Assembly: GCA_028280455.1 (NCBI GenBank)
Contig: JANQLT010000054.1
Coordinates: 1-50,295 of the forward strand
Direction of reading: 5' to 3'
Origin: Kiloniellales bacterium
GTDB taxonomy: Bacteria; Pseudomonadota; Alphaproteobacteria; Kiloniellales; JAKSDN01
Length of the DNA: 50,295 nucleotides
Under the pieces are notes generated by a model. It was not told where the DNA came from. It saw only the letters and a program-made list of their open reading frames with translations, and did not search any database. The position numbers and the translations under genes are program-made. This document shows positions 25,850 through 35,470 of the stretch, one piece after another (positions within the stretch are counted from its first letter, which is position 1; every line of letters starts with the position of its first letter).

Positions 25850-27238
25850 CTAGACCTCCGACAGGGTCATGCCGACGGCGCCGGACGGCCGCAGGGTGAT
25901 CATCGGCTCGGGCCGGACCTCCTGGCCGGGCGCCAGGTCCAGGCGGAAGCGCTGCATGACGCCGGCCAGGATGATCAGGGCTTCCATGGTGGCGAAGCGC
26001 TCGCCGAGGCACTTGCGCGGCCCGCCGCCGAAGGGGAAGTAGGCGTGCCGGGGCCGGCGCTCCGTCGCCTCGGGCGCGAAGCGGTCGGGATCGAAGCCCT
26101 CGGGGTTCGGCCAGTACTCGGGCCGGCGATGCACGGCGTAGCTGCAGAGCATGACGGTGCTGCCGCGGGGCACCGGCCGGCCGAGGATCTCGTCGTCGGC
26201 CATGGCTTCGCGCGACAGGGTCCAGACCGGCGGGTAGAGCCGCATGGCCTCGAAGAAGACCTGCTTGCTGTAGGTCAGGGCATGGAGGTCCTCGAAGCTC
26301 GGCTGCCGGCCGCCCAGCACCTCGGCCAGCTCGGCCTCGACCCGGCGGCGCACGTCCGGGTGCTTGGACAGCAGGATGAAGGTCCAGGACAGCGCGTTGG
26401 CCGTGGTCTCGTGGCCGGCGAGGATGGTCGAGAGGACCTGGTCGCGCAGCAGGCTCTCGGGCATGCCGGCGGCGCGCATCTCGGGCTGCGCGTCGATCAG
26501 CAGCTGCAGCAGGTCCTCGCCGCGCTCGCCGGAGGCCTGCCGCGCGCCGACCACGCTGTCGACCAGGTCGTCGAGCAGCGCGAGGCTGCGCCGCAGGGCG
26601 CGGTTGCGCGGCGTCGGCAGGCCGAGCGGCGTCGGCAGCAGCGCCCAGACGCGGCGCTCGGCCTCGCGCAGGATCACCGTCAGGGCGCTCATCACGTCGC
26701 GGCTGCCCGACTTGATGCGGTAGCTGAGCAAGGTGCGCAGGACGATGTCGAGCGTGACGCCCATCATCGCCGGCACCAGCTCGAGGCGCTGCCCGCCGGC
26801 GCAGAGCGCCTGCCAGTCGTCGAGCATCTCCTCGGTCGCCTGGCTCATGACCTCGGTCATGCGCTTGAGCTGGCAGCCTTGGAAGCCCGGCACCGCCGAG
26901 CGCCGCTGATGCAGCCAGCGGTCGTCCTCGGCGAGGAAGATGCCCTCGCCGAGGATCGGCTTGAGCGGCCCGTAGTAGCGGCTCTTGTGGTAGTTCTTGG
27001 CGTTGCGCTGCAGGACCTGCTCGACCGCCTGCGGGTGGTTTAGCATCAGCACCTTTCGCGGCCCGAGCGGCAGCTCGATCATGTCGCCGAGCTCGCCGAC
27101 CAGGTCGACGAAGTAGCGGAGCTGATCGCCTTTCAGCTTCGGCAGGATGCCGAGCAGCGGATAGCCCGGCGCCTGGGGTAGCGGCAGCGCCGTCGCGGCA
27201 TCGCGACCAGTCCCGTAGTCGAGTTCGATCGTGCTCAT
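25850..27238 (-). CDS. Cytochrome P450
   Basis: A 462-residue soluble bacterial P450, a heme monooxygenase that needs a ferredoxin/reductase partner not seen here. Motifs: the I-helix oxygen site AGHETT (about 274-279), the K-helix EAMRLYPP (ExxR), the PERF-type region NPEGFDPDRFAPEA and the heme loop FPFGGGPRKCLGERF, with the heme cysteine at 410. The architecture (helix-I AGHETT, PRKCLG) resembles CYP4/CYP110-like fatty-acid or hydrophobic-substrate P450s, but the substrate is unknown. It starts at ATG 27238 and is 26 bp after the small gene following luxI. A role in modifying an acyl or aryl chain is inferred from its neighbours. Confidence 0.95.
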   Translation of the reverse strand: MSTIELDYGTGRDAATALPLPQAPGYPLLGILPKLKGDQLRYFVDLVGELGDMIELPLGPRKVLMLNHPQAVEQVLQRNAKNYHKSRYYGPLKPILGEGIFLAEDDRWLHQRRSAVPGFQGCQLKRMTEVMSQATEEMLDDWQALCAGGQRLELVPAMMGVTLDIVLRTLLSYRIKSGSRDVMSALTVILREAERRVWALLPTPLGLPTPRNRALRRSLALLDDLVDSVVGARQASGERGEDLLQLLIDAQPEMRAAGMPESLLRDQVLSTILAGHETTANALSWTFILLSKHPDVRRRVEAELAEVLGGRQPSFEDLHALTYSKQVFFEAMRLYPPVWTLSREAMADDEILGRPVPRGSTVMLCSYAVHRRPEYWPNPEGFDPDRFAPEATERRPRHAYFPFGGGPRKCLGERFATMEALIILAGVMQRFRLDLAPGQEVRPEPMITLRPSGAVGMTLSEV

Positions 27239-27264
27239 GGTCGCCTGCCTCCCCTCGGCCGCTG

Positions 27265-27477
27265 CTAGTGCAGATTGTGGATGTCGGCGGCCGGTCCCAT
27301 GTCATCATCGAGGTTCATGCGGAATTGCACCTCGCTCGCCGCCTGGTCGATCAAGGACGCACAGTCCGCGAGACCGAGCTGGTTCGCCTCGGTGAAGGCA
27401 TAGGACAGCAAACGCAGCAGGGCCTTTGCGTCGGGTAGCTCGTCGTTGCCGTTGGTCGGCAAGCCATCAATGCGCAT
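27265..27477 (-). CDS. Small protein of unknown function (70 aa)
   Basis: A 70-residue protein that begins inside the end of luxI (11-bp overlap) and ends 26 bp before the P450 start. The middle is helical (KALLRLLSYAFTEANQLGLADCASLIDQAASE), and the tail is acidic (LDDDMGPAADIHNLH). No family was recognised. The overlap suggests it is translated together with luxI. It could be a regulatory partner or a spurious frame; the coupling and the plausible helix favour a real gene. Confidence 0.55.
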   Translation of the reverse strand: MRIDGLPTNGNDELPDAKALLRLLSYAFTEANQLGLADCASLIDQAASEVQFRMNLDDDMGPAADIHNLH

Positions 27478-28156
27478 GGGTCGGCACTCCAGTGTGAATC
27501 GGGCCGCCCAAGCTCGGCAGGCCCGTAAGGGGCTCGAGGTGATAGGGGTCGTGCTCGATCAGGCTCGAGAAGCCCGCGTTCTCCATGACCGTGGCGAGCA
27601 CGTCGTTGTTGATGTCGAAGAGCCCGGCCAGGGCGCTGAAGTTGCCGATCCGCTGCGGCTTGGTGCGCCAGCGCGGCGTGCAGCCGACGCGCGGCAGGAT
27701 GCGGCCGATGCGGATGTCGTAGACCGTCACGACCTCGTCGACGTCCTGGCGCAGGCAGTGGCTGATCAGCCCGCAGAAGAGCTCGCTGGTCACCCGGTTG
27801 AGGTTGGCCAGGCAGTTGTCGCCGTCGCTCTCGCAGTCGACGGCGAAGCGGCTGCATTCCCAGGTGCCGGGCGCGTCCGGCACGGGCCGATCGACCAGCA
27901 GGTGCGAGAAGACGTCGCGCAGCATGTTGGGGCCGGTGGTCGGCAGCAGCCGCCAGCAGGCCGTCACGTCGTCGTCCTCGTTGAGAACCAGGATGTAGGT
28001 CGGGTCGAGCCGGTCGAACTGGTCGCGCTCTTCGTCGCCGACGGTCTCGACGTCCCAGCCCAGGCGCTCCTTGAAGACCCGGTAGCGCAGGCGGAACATC
28101 TGCCGGAGCAACGGCCGGCAGGTTTCGTATTGATCGGCTGTGATGATGCGAATCAC
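27467..28156 (-). CDS. luxI: LuxI-family acyl-homoserine-lactone synthase
   Basis: Makes an N-acyl (or aryl) homoserine lactone from SAM and an acyl-ACP or acyl-CoA. GTG 28156 was chosen because GGAGGG sits 6 bases upstream and (M)IRIITADQYETC is a normal LuxI start; an earlier ATG is not supported. The 229 residues carry the conserved set: Arg24, Phe28, Trp34, Asp45, Asp48, Arg69, Glu100 and Arg103, in the contexts LRYRVFKERLGWDV, DQFDRLDPTY, RLLPTTGPNML and WECSRF. The wording around DQFD and PTTGPNML recalls the BjaI/RpaI (acyl-CoA) branch, but the acyl group cannot be told from sequence. luxR is upstream on the same strand; P450, MFS and acyl ligase follow. Confidence 0.94.
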   Translation of the reverse strand: MIRIITADQYETCRPLLRQMFRLRYRVFKERLGWDVETVGDEERDQFDRLDPTYILVLNEDDDVTACWRLLPTTGPNMLRDVFSHLLVDRPVPDAPGTWECSRFAVDCESDGDNCLANLNRVTSELFCGLISHCLRQDVDEVVTVYDIRIGRILPRVGCTPRWRTKPQRIGNFSALAGLFDINNDVLATVMENAGFSSLIEHDPYHLEPLTGLPSLGGPIHTGVPTHAH

Positions 28157-28167
28157 GGCTAGCCCTC

Positions 28168-28187
28168 CGGACAGATCGCGTTGTCCG
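28168..28187. promoter_or_regulatory. 20-bp dyad overlapping the luxI ribosome site
   Basis: CGGACA-N8-TGTCCG forms a 20-bp dyad, the size of a lux box. Its end abuts and shares one base with the GGAGGG ribosome site of luxI. It could be a LuxR-type operator acting as a repressor site, or a small RNA hairpin that hides the ribosome site. Canonical activating lux boxes lie further upstream, so this position is unusual. Confidence 0.4.
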
Positions 28188-28217
28188 AAGTCCGCCACAG
28201 AGGCGAAAAAGGCTCAC

Positions 28218-28235
28218 CCCGCCAGAAGTGGCGGG
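28218..28235 (-). terminator. Rho-independent terminator between luxR and luxI
   Basis: On the minus strand, CCCGCCA, loop CTTC, TGGCGGG (plus-strand 28218-28235) forms a 7-bp stem. Seven bases later the minus strand carries a TTTTT run. It lies after the luxR stop (28352) and before the luxI start (28156), so it can end luxR transcripts and separate luxI, or act as an attenuator for read-through from luxR. Confidence 0.6.
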
Positions 28236-28351
28236 TTTACCGGAAAAGCGAATTCCTGTTGAAGGCAGCCGCTCCCGCCGGATTCCGGGGCATCACGCGG
28301 GATGAGCGCGGCCCGGGCCAAGCCTGGCCGGCACGCGATCCGTGGAGCGGC

Positions 28352-29131
28352 CTAGGGGGCGATCAGGCCGGCGGCGATCGCCTTGACCACGGCGTGGTGC
28401 TTGGAGTGGACACCGAACTTGCGCGTGGCCTCGCGCAGGTAGAAGCGCGTGGTGTCCTGGGACAGGTTGAGGATCTTGGAGACTTCCCAGGTCGTCTTGC
28501 CCTCGGCGGTCCACTTCAGGCACTCGAGCTCTCGGCTCGAGAGGTGCACGTCGGCGCCTTCGCTGGGTCGGGTCGCCGACTCCAGGATCTTCTCGTGGGT
28601 GTAGGCGGCGACCGTGAAGAGGTCGACGCGGCACTCGTGCCAGCAGGCATCCAGGGCTTCGCTGGACATGTCGCTGGTCAGGCTGAGGGCCGCCAGGCCC
28701 TGCTCCGGGCCATGCAGCGGAATGGTGATGCCGCTCTTCATGCCGGCCGCCCGGGCGTCGCCGAGCATCTCCTTTTCCTGGCGCGACAGGTTCTCGCCCT
28801 CGTCGAGCTGGTCCCAGCGGAAGGGGCAGCAGGTCAACCAGGCTGTCTTCAGGATCGGGTCGACGAAGAGGTAGTCCTGCTCGTCGTAGTGCTCGATCCA
28901 ATCGTGGCTGTAGTTGGTGCGGGCGATCGCGCCTTCCTTGTATTGCTTGAGGAAGCCGATCACCTCCCGAGTCCGCGGCGGGCGGACCACGGTATAGGCG
29001 AAATGCCCGAAGCCATAGTTTTCCACGAGATCGACAAGCCGAACCTCGACCTCTTCCAAAGACGGCTTGCCACGGAGGTACCCGAGATAATCCTCGACAG
29101 CCGCGCCGATTGCCCCGTTCCGACGACTCAT
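28352..29131 (-). CDS. luxR: LuxR-family quorum-sensing regulator
   Basis: A 259-residue transcription factor with an N-terminal autoinducer-binding domain and a C-terminal GerE-type helix-turn-helix. The signal-pocket residues of LuxR/TraR are present: Trp78, Tyr82, Asp91, Pro92 and Trp106, in NYSHDWIEHY, FVDPI and PFRWDQL, followed by GITIPLHGP. The DNA-binding part is LSSRELECLKWTAEGKTTWE with VSKILNLSQDTTRFYLR. It starts at ATG 29131. luxI is downstream on the same strand beyond a terminator. The protein most likely responds to the signal made by that LuxI; whether it activates or represses is not known. Confidence 0.94.
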   Translation of the reverse strand: MSRRNGAIGAAVEDYLGYLRGKPSLEEVEVRLVDLVENYGFGHFAYTVVRPPRTREVIGFLKQYKEGAIARTNYSHDWIEHYDEQDYLFVDPILKTAWLTCCPFRWDQLDEGENLSRQEKEMLGDARAAGMKSGITIPLHGPEQGLAALSLTSDMSSEALDACWHECRVDLFTVAAYTHEKILESATRPSEGADVHLSSRELECLKWTAEGKTTWEVSKILNLSQDTTRFYLREATRKFGVHSKHHAVVKAIAAGLIAP

Positions 29132-29185
29132 TGCACCCTCGCCCAGGACTAGCGAGTTTAGACTAGCAGCCGGGCGGCGGTGAAC

Positions 29186-29458
29186 TCAATTATATGTGCT
29201 CAGCCCGCCGCCTTCGCCGTTGAGGTGGCCGATCCGGGCGAGAATCCGGGACCAGATCTGAAATCCTTCGATGTCGTCGTCGGCCAGGAGCCGATCCCGA
29301 CGAGCGCGGGCCTCCTGCGCCGCGCGGCTGCCGTACGCGTCGAGGAAGCGGCGGCAGACGGCGAGAATCTCGGCCTCGGAGACCGGTGGTGGGCATGGCT
29401 TGGCGTGCAACAGGCGGCTCCCGTCCCGCTTTCTGAACCTCGCTATATAATTCGACAT
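29186..29458 (-). CDS. Small protein of unknown function (90 aa)
   Basis: A 90-residue basic protein: MSNYIARFRKRDGS at the start, then a helical core (AEILAVCRRFLDAYGSRAAQEARAR) and DDDIEGFQIWSRILARIGHL. The spacing of the DDDIEGFxxWxRI stretch is like small alphaproteobacterial helical proteins of unknown role. Another frame overlaps it almost fully; this one was preferred for its cleaner start and core. It ends 54 bp before luxR on the same strand and may share its promoter region. Confidence 0.55.
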   Translation of the reverse strand: MSNYIARFRKRDGSRLLHAKPCPPPVSEAEILAVCRRFLDAYGSRAAQEARARRDRLLADDDIEGFQIWSRILARIGHLNGEGGGLSTYN

Positions 29459-29766
29459 AAGTCAATTTAGCGCAACCTTGGGTCGCGCCTTCGTGACCTA
29501 TTTGGGGTAATTCCTAACCCCGGCCTAAACCCTTCGCAGCGCTCGCAGTATCCGAGCATTCGGCGAGCGGTGACTCTACCAGTGGCTGCGGAGTCGCCAA
29601 AAGCCCCAACCGCTGGCATAGCGGCTGGGGCTTAGGCGGGGCCTGCGCCCCGCCCCCACAAAATCCATAAGATTCTTATGGACATTAAGCCAACCTAAAG
29701 CACGACGGTGGTAGAGACGGCCGTCGCCACACTCCGAACCGGGCTCGAGCCGCAAGGATCGCCGTC
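29459..29766. other. Intergenic region with three inverted repeats
   Basis: No gene was found. There are three structures: a 14-bp stem with one mismatch, AAGCCCCAACCGCT (29601-29614) and AGCGGCTGGGGCTT (29620-29633), with TTTT following on the minus strand; GGCGGGG/CCCCGCC near 29635-29654; and the palindrome TCCATAAG-ATT-CTTATGGA (29664-29682). TTAA-N7-TAAA (29685-29699) nearly matches a CtrA box. The region may hold a small RNA, a terminator and the promoter of the following histidine kinase gene. Confidence 0.45.
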
Positions 29767-31551
<1,785 letters not shown>

Positions 31552-31571
31552 AGGCCCGCGGCTTCCCGGAT

Positions 31572-33041
31572 CTAGGGCGCCTGCCGGTCGATCGCCTCCG
31601 AGAGCAGACGAATGCCCGGCTCGATGCGCTCGAGCGCGATCGACGAAAAGCCGAGGCGGAAATAGTTGCGCGGCGGCTCCGGCGCCGCGAAGGCGATGCG
31701 CCCCGGCTCGATGATCACCTCTTCCTGTAGCGCCTGCTTCGCCAGGCGCTGGTCGTCGAGCCAGGCGGGACCGCGGACCCAGAAGCTCGTGCCGCCGAAG
31801 GTCGGTGCCCGGCTGGAGCGCGGCAGGTAGTGCTCCAGGGCCTCGCCCATCGCCGACCAGCGCGCCTTGTAGGCGCGGTGCAGCCGGTGGATCAGGCTGT
31901 CGTGGTGACCGAGGGCGAGAAACAGCGCGGCGGTGCGCTGGTTGTTGTTGGGCGGATGGCGGAGCATCAGCCGGCGCTGCGCGCGCGCCTCGCGGATCAG
32001 CTCGGCGGGCGCCACCAGGAAGCCCAGCCGCAGGCCCGGGAACAGCGACTTCGACAGGCTGCCGACGTAGATCACCCGATCGCCCTGGTCGAGCGACTTC
32101 AGCGCCGGGCAGGATTCGCTGACGTAGTTGGTCTCGAACTCGTAATCGTCCTCGATGATCAGGAAGTCGTGCCGCGCCGCCTGGTCGAGCAGCGCGACGC
32201 GGCGCTCGAGCGGCATGGTGGCCGTGGTCGGGAACTGGTGGCTCGGCGTCACGAAGACCAGGTCGCAGTCGCTCAGGCGGCCGTCGACCGGCAGGCCGTC
32301 CTCGTCGACGCCGATCGGCACGATGCGGTCGCTGCGCAGCTCCAGCACGTTGCGCAGATCGGGATAGCCCGGCTCCTCGATGGCGATGCGGGTGCGGGGC
32401 GTGACCAGCAGGCCGGCAAGCAGGTAGAGCGCGTTCTGCGCGCCCAGGGTGATGAGGATCTGATCCTCGTCGGCCAGGATGCCGCGGCGCGGCAGGATGC
32501 GTGTGCGGATCTGCTCGACCAGCATGGGGTCGTCGGCGGTGTAGCTGTCGCCGGCCCAGTCGCCGAGCGACTTGGTGCCCAGCGCCCGGCGCGTGCAGTC
32601 GCGCCACTCGGCGATCGGAAAGAGCGCCAGGTCGATCTGGCCGTAGATGAAGGGGTAGCGATAGCGCTGCCAGTGCTGCGGCTTCTCGATGTTGTCCTGG
32701 ATGCTCGGGCGCACGACGAAGCGCTTGATCCAGTCGATCGGCTGCTTGCTCGGCGTCGAGACCCGCTCGGGCCGCGCGGCGATGCCCTGCAGCACCTCGT
32801 CGTTGACGTAGAAGCCGCTGCGCTCGCGCGACAGCAGGAAGCCGTCGTCGACCAGGGCCTGGTAGGCGAGCACGACGGTGTTGCGCGAGACGCCCAGGCG
32901 CTTCGCCATCTGCCGCGTCGAGGGCACGGCCTCCTGAGGCGGGAGCTGGCCGCCGAGGATCGCCGTCACCAGGGTCTCGCGGATCTGCGATTGCAGACTG
33001 ACGTTGTCGGCCCGGCGGATGTGGAACAGAGCGTCGCGCAC
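31572..33041 (-). CDS. tauR: TauR-like MocR/GntR-family regulator
   Basis: A 489-residue fusion of an N-terminal winged-helix GntR domain (about 15-80, PSTRQMAKRLGVSRNTVVLAYQ) with a C-terminal fold-type-I aminotransferase-like domain (about 120-485). The PLP lysine lies in VIYVGSLSKSLFPGLRLGF (SLSKS). Such MocR regulators use PLP as an effector. It is divergent from tauABC across a 441-bp spacer, which fits TauR, the activator of taurine genes in other alphaproteobacteria. Being next to tauABC supports the name; other MocR regulators look alike. Confidence 0.88.
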   Translation of the reverse strand: MRDALFHIRRADNVSLQSQIRETLVTAILGGQLPPQEAVPSTRQMAKRLGVSRNTVVLAYQALVDDGFLLSRERSGFYVNDEVLQGIAARPERVSTPSKQPIDWIKRFVVRPSIQDNIEKPQHWQRYRYPFIYGQIDLALFPIAEWRDCTRRALGTKSLGDWAGDSYTADDPMLVEQIRTRILPRRGILADEDQILITLGAQNALYLLAGLLVTPRTRIAIEEPGYPDLRNVLELRSDRIVPIGVDEDGLPVDGRLSDCDLVFVTPSHQFPTTATMPLERRVALLDQAARHDFLIIEDDYEFETNYVSESCPALKSLDQGDRVIYVGSLSKSLFPGLRLGFLVAPAELIREARAQRRLMLRHPPNNNQRTAALFLALGHHDSLIHRLHRAYKARWSAMGEALEHYLPRSSRAPTFGGTSFWVRGPAWLDDQRLAKQALQEEVIIEPGRIAFAAPEPPRNYFRLGFSSIALERIEPGIRLLSEAIDRQAP

Positions 33042-33482
33042 GCGCTGGCCTCATTCATAGCCCGGATCTGGCGCTAAGATAGAGCCAGGCGTCAGTCTAG
33101 GGTGAGAGGCAAAGGGGAACAACCGCGCGTTCCGTTGCGCAAAGAGCCGGCCGCAGGGGGCACTGGTCTGTCTCGGGCCGACAAAAACCTGGACGCTCGG
33201 GCGCGCCTGCGGGACAGTTCACGTCAGCATCGCGACTGCCGGACGCAGTCGTTCTTGCGCGCTCAATTCGCATTGATCCTGCAGCCGATAGGAGCAGGCG
33301 ATCAAAAGCCGTGCATCATCCGAGGCCTTGGATCATCACAAGCATGCCCGCCCGACGGAATCGCCGGAAGCGGGACACGGACGCCACCGGCCGCTCCGCT
33401 CGGTCCGCGGCGTTGGGGGCCGGCAAGATAATCGCCGTGCCGGTTGGAACGGGAATTGAATCCTAGGAAAGGGAGGTTATCG
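33042..33482. promoter_or_regulatory. Divergent tauR-tauA promoter region
   Basis: A 441-bp spacer without a supported gene between divergent tauR and tauA. It probably carries both promoters and TauR sites. CTGGCGCTAA (near 33068) and CTGGAC (near 33188) resemble CTGGAC-type half-sites recalled for TauR, but the match is partial and from memory. The tauA ribosome site GGGAGG is at its right end. No strong hairpin was seen. Confidence 0.5.
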
Positions 33483-34484
33483 ATGAAGCGTTATCTTGCA
33501 GGCATCGCGGCCGCCGCGCTTGCCGCCGGCCTCGCCGTCTCGGCGCAGGCCCAGGAGGTCACGGTCGGCTATCAGCTCGTCTTCAATCCCTGGAAGGTGC
33601 CGATCGTCGAGGGCACGTTCGAGAAGGAGACCGGCGCCAAGATCAACTTCCGCAAGTTTGATTCGGGCGCCAAGGTGATCACCGCCATGGCCTCGGGCGA
33701 CGTCGACATCGCCCTGGCCGGCTCCAGCCCGATCGCCGCCGGCGTCAGCCGCGGCGTGCCGATGGAGCTCTTCTGGATCGTCGAGGACATCGCCTCGGCC
33801 GAGGCGCTAGTCGTGCGCGACGGCTCCGGAATCGTGGCGCCGCAGGATCTCAAGGGCAAGAAGCTCGGCGTGCCCTTCGTCTCGACCACGCACTTCCACA
33901 CGCTCTTCGCCCTCGAGCAGTTCGGCATCGACCCGAGCGAGCTCGAGGTGCTCAACATGCAGCCGAACCAGATCGCGGCCGCGTGGGAGCGGGGCGACAT
34001 CGATGCCGGTTTCGTCTGGGACCCGGCCCTCAGCCGCCTGAAGGCGAGCGGCAAGGTGCTGATCACCTCCGGCCAGCTCAGCACCTGGGGCAAGGCGACC
34101 TTCGACGGCATGGTCGTCAACAAGGAGTTCGCGGCCGCGAACGCCGACTTCATGACCAAGTTCGTCAAGGTCATCGCGGCGGCCGACGCCTCCTACCGTG
34201 ACAATCCGAGCGCTTGGACGCCGGACTCCAAGGAGGTCAAGGCGATCACCAGCCTGGTCGGCGGCAACCCGGAGGACGTGCCGGGCGTGCTGGCGCTCTA
34301 CAGCTTCCCGACGCTCGAGGAGCAGGCCTCTTGCGCCTGGCTCGGTTGCGGCAAGGAGGGCGGCGCTGCGCGGGCCCTGCAGTTCACCTCCGAGTTCCTC
34401 AAGAACGAGGGCAAGATCGACGCGCTGCAGCCCGACTACAGCGCCTTCGTCAATTCGTCGTTCGTCGATGCGGCGTTGAAGTAG
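33483..34484 (+). CDS. tauA: Taurine-binding periplasmic protein TauA
   Basis: The substrate-binding protein of a sulfonate (taurine) ABC transporter. The 333 residues start at ATG 33483, 7 bases after GGGAGG. A signal peptide covers about residues 1-21 (YLAGIAAAALAAGLAVSAQA). The mature protein has the NMT1/SBP fold with VTVGYQLVFNPWKVP, SGDVDIALAGSSPIAAG and FWIVEDIASAEALVVRDG, which match TauA closely; the later AWLGCGKEGGAARAL fits the taurine clade. First gene of tauABC. Alternative sulfonates cannot be excluded. Confidence 0.94.
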   Translation: MKRYLAGIAAAALAAGLAVSAQAQEVTVGYQLVFNPWKVPIVEGTFEKETGAKINFRKFDSGAKVITAMASGDVDIALAGSSPIAAGVSRGVPMELFWIVEDIASAEALVVRDGSGIVAPQDLKGKKLGVPFVSTTHFHTLFALEQFGIDPSELEVLNMQPNQIAAAWERGDIDAGFVWDPALSRLKASGKVLITSGQLSTWGKATFDGMVVNKEFAAANADFMTKFVKVIAAADASYRDNPSAWTPDSKEVKAITSLVGGNPEDVPGVLALYSFPTLEEQASCAWLGCGKEGGAARALQFTSEFLKNEGKIDALQPDYSAFVNSSFVDAALK

Positions 34485-34502
34485 GCGAGACTTTGCGCGA
34501 AC

Positions 34503-34547
34503 CGCGCCCGGCCCGGCCGGTCGTCGGCCGGCCGGCCGGGCGGGCGC
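34503..34547 (+). terminator. Hairpin between tauA and tauB
   Basis: A nearly perfect GC-rich inverted repeat: CGCGCCCGGCCCGGCCGG on the left and its complement on the right (about 34530-34547), with one bulged base. It lies 18 bp after tauA and is followed by TTTCGC, not a clean T-run. Such a structure often protects or partly terminates the message, so tauA would be made in excess over tauB and tauC, as is normal for binding proteins. Confidence 0.5.
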
Positions 34548-34645
34548 GTTTCGCAACGCTTGTTCCTTAACGAGACGATTTCCAAGAGCTCGGTGACAGG
34601 GCTCGATAAGCCAAGAGTGCACAATAAGAAGGACAGGAGAGGATC

Positions 34646-35470
34646 GTGGAACATCTCGAATGCCGCGAGGTCACGGTGATCTACCCGGGCGGCGGCGGCC
34701 AGGAGGTCCACGCGCTCGAGAAGGTCAACCTCGAAATCGAAGAACGGGATTTCGTGGTCGCCCTGGGCGCGTCGGGCTGCGGCAAGACCACCCTTCTCAA
34801 CGTCATGGCGGGGTTCATTCAACCGAGCTCGGGGGAGGTTCTCCTCAACGGCCATCCGGTTCTGGGGCCGGGTGCGGACCGCGGCGTCGTGTTCCAGAAG
34901 CATGCCTTGATGCCCTGGCTCAACGTGCTGGAGAACGTCGAGTTCGGTCTCAAGCTACAGGGCGTCGACAAGGCGACGCGGCAGGAGACGGCCAAGAAGT
35001 ACCTGCATCTGGTCGGCCTCGATGCCTTCCACAATCACAAGATCTATCAGCTTTCCGGCGGCATGCAGCAGCGCGTGGGCATCGCCCGCGCCCTGACCAG
35101 CGACCCCGACATCCTGCTCTGCGACGAGCCGCTGGGCGCGCTCGACGCCCTGACCCGCGAGAAGACCCAGGAGCTGATTCTCGACGTCTGGCAGGACACC
35201 GGGAAGATGGTCTTCTTCATCACCCATAGCGTCGAGGAAGCGCTCTTCATGGCGACCAAGCTGATCGTCATGTCGCCGCGCCCGGGCCGCATCACGCACA
35301 TGTACGACCTGGATTTCTGCAAGCGCTTCTTCCAGAGCCGGCAGGCGCGCGAGATCAAGTCCAGCCCGGACTTCATCGAGATGCGCGAGACCGTGCTCAA
35401 CATCATCTACGGCGACGAGGAGGCCGGCGCCCAGGCGGAGGCCGCGGCCGTGGGAGGGGCGCATGGCTGA
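34646..35470 (+). CDS. tauB: Taurine ABC transporter ATP-binding protein TauB
   Basis: The ATPase of the taurine importer. The 274 residues start with GTG 34646, preceded by an AGGAGAGG site. Motifs: Walker [10 protein letters not shown] (about 42-50), Q-loop [13 protein letters not shown], signature [10 protein letters not shown] (about 137-146), Walker B ILLCDEP (about 158-164) and the switch histidine in [10 protein letters not shown]. The C-terminus is longer than in E. coli TauB, ending in an Ala/Glu-rich tail. The stop overlaps the start of tauC by 8 bp, so both are coupled. Confidence 0.95.
   Translation: MEHLECREVTVIYPGGGGQEVHALEKVNLEIEERDFVVALGASGCGKTTLLNVMAGFIQPSSGEVLLNGHPVLGPGADRGVVFQKHALMPWLNVLENVEFGLKLQGVDKATRQETAKKYLHLVGLDAFHNHKIYQLSGGMQQRVGIARALTSDPDILLCDEPLGALDALTREKTQELILDVWQDTGKMVFFITHSVEEALFMATKLIVMSPRPGRITHMYDLDFCKRFFQSRQAREIKSSPDFIEMRETVLNIIYGDEEAGAQAEAAAVGGAHG

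Noticed and set aside
33102..33431. 109-residue frame in the tauR-tauA spacer
   Set aside because: Lies in the regulatory spacer, has low-complexity composition, no ribosome site and no recognisable domain.
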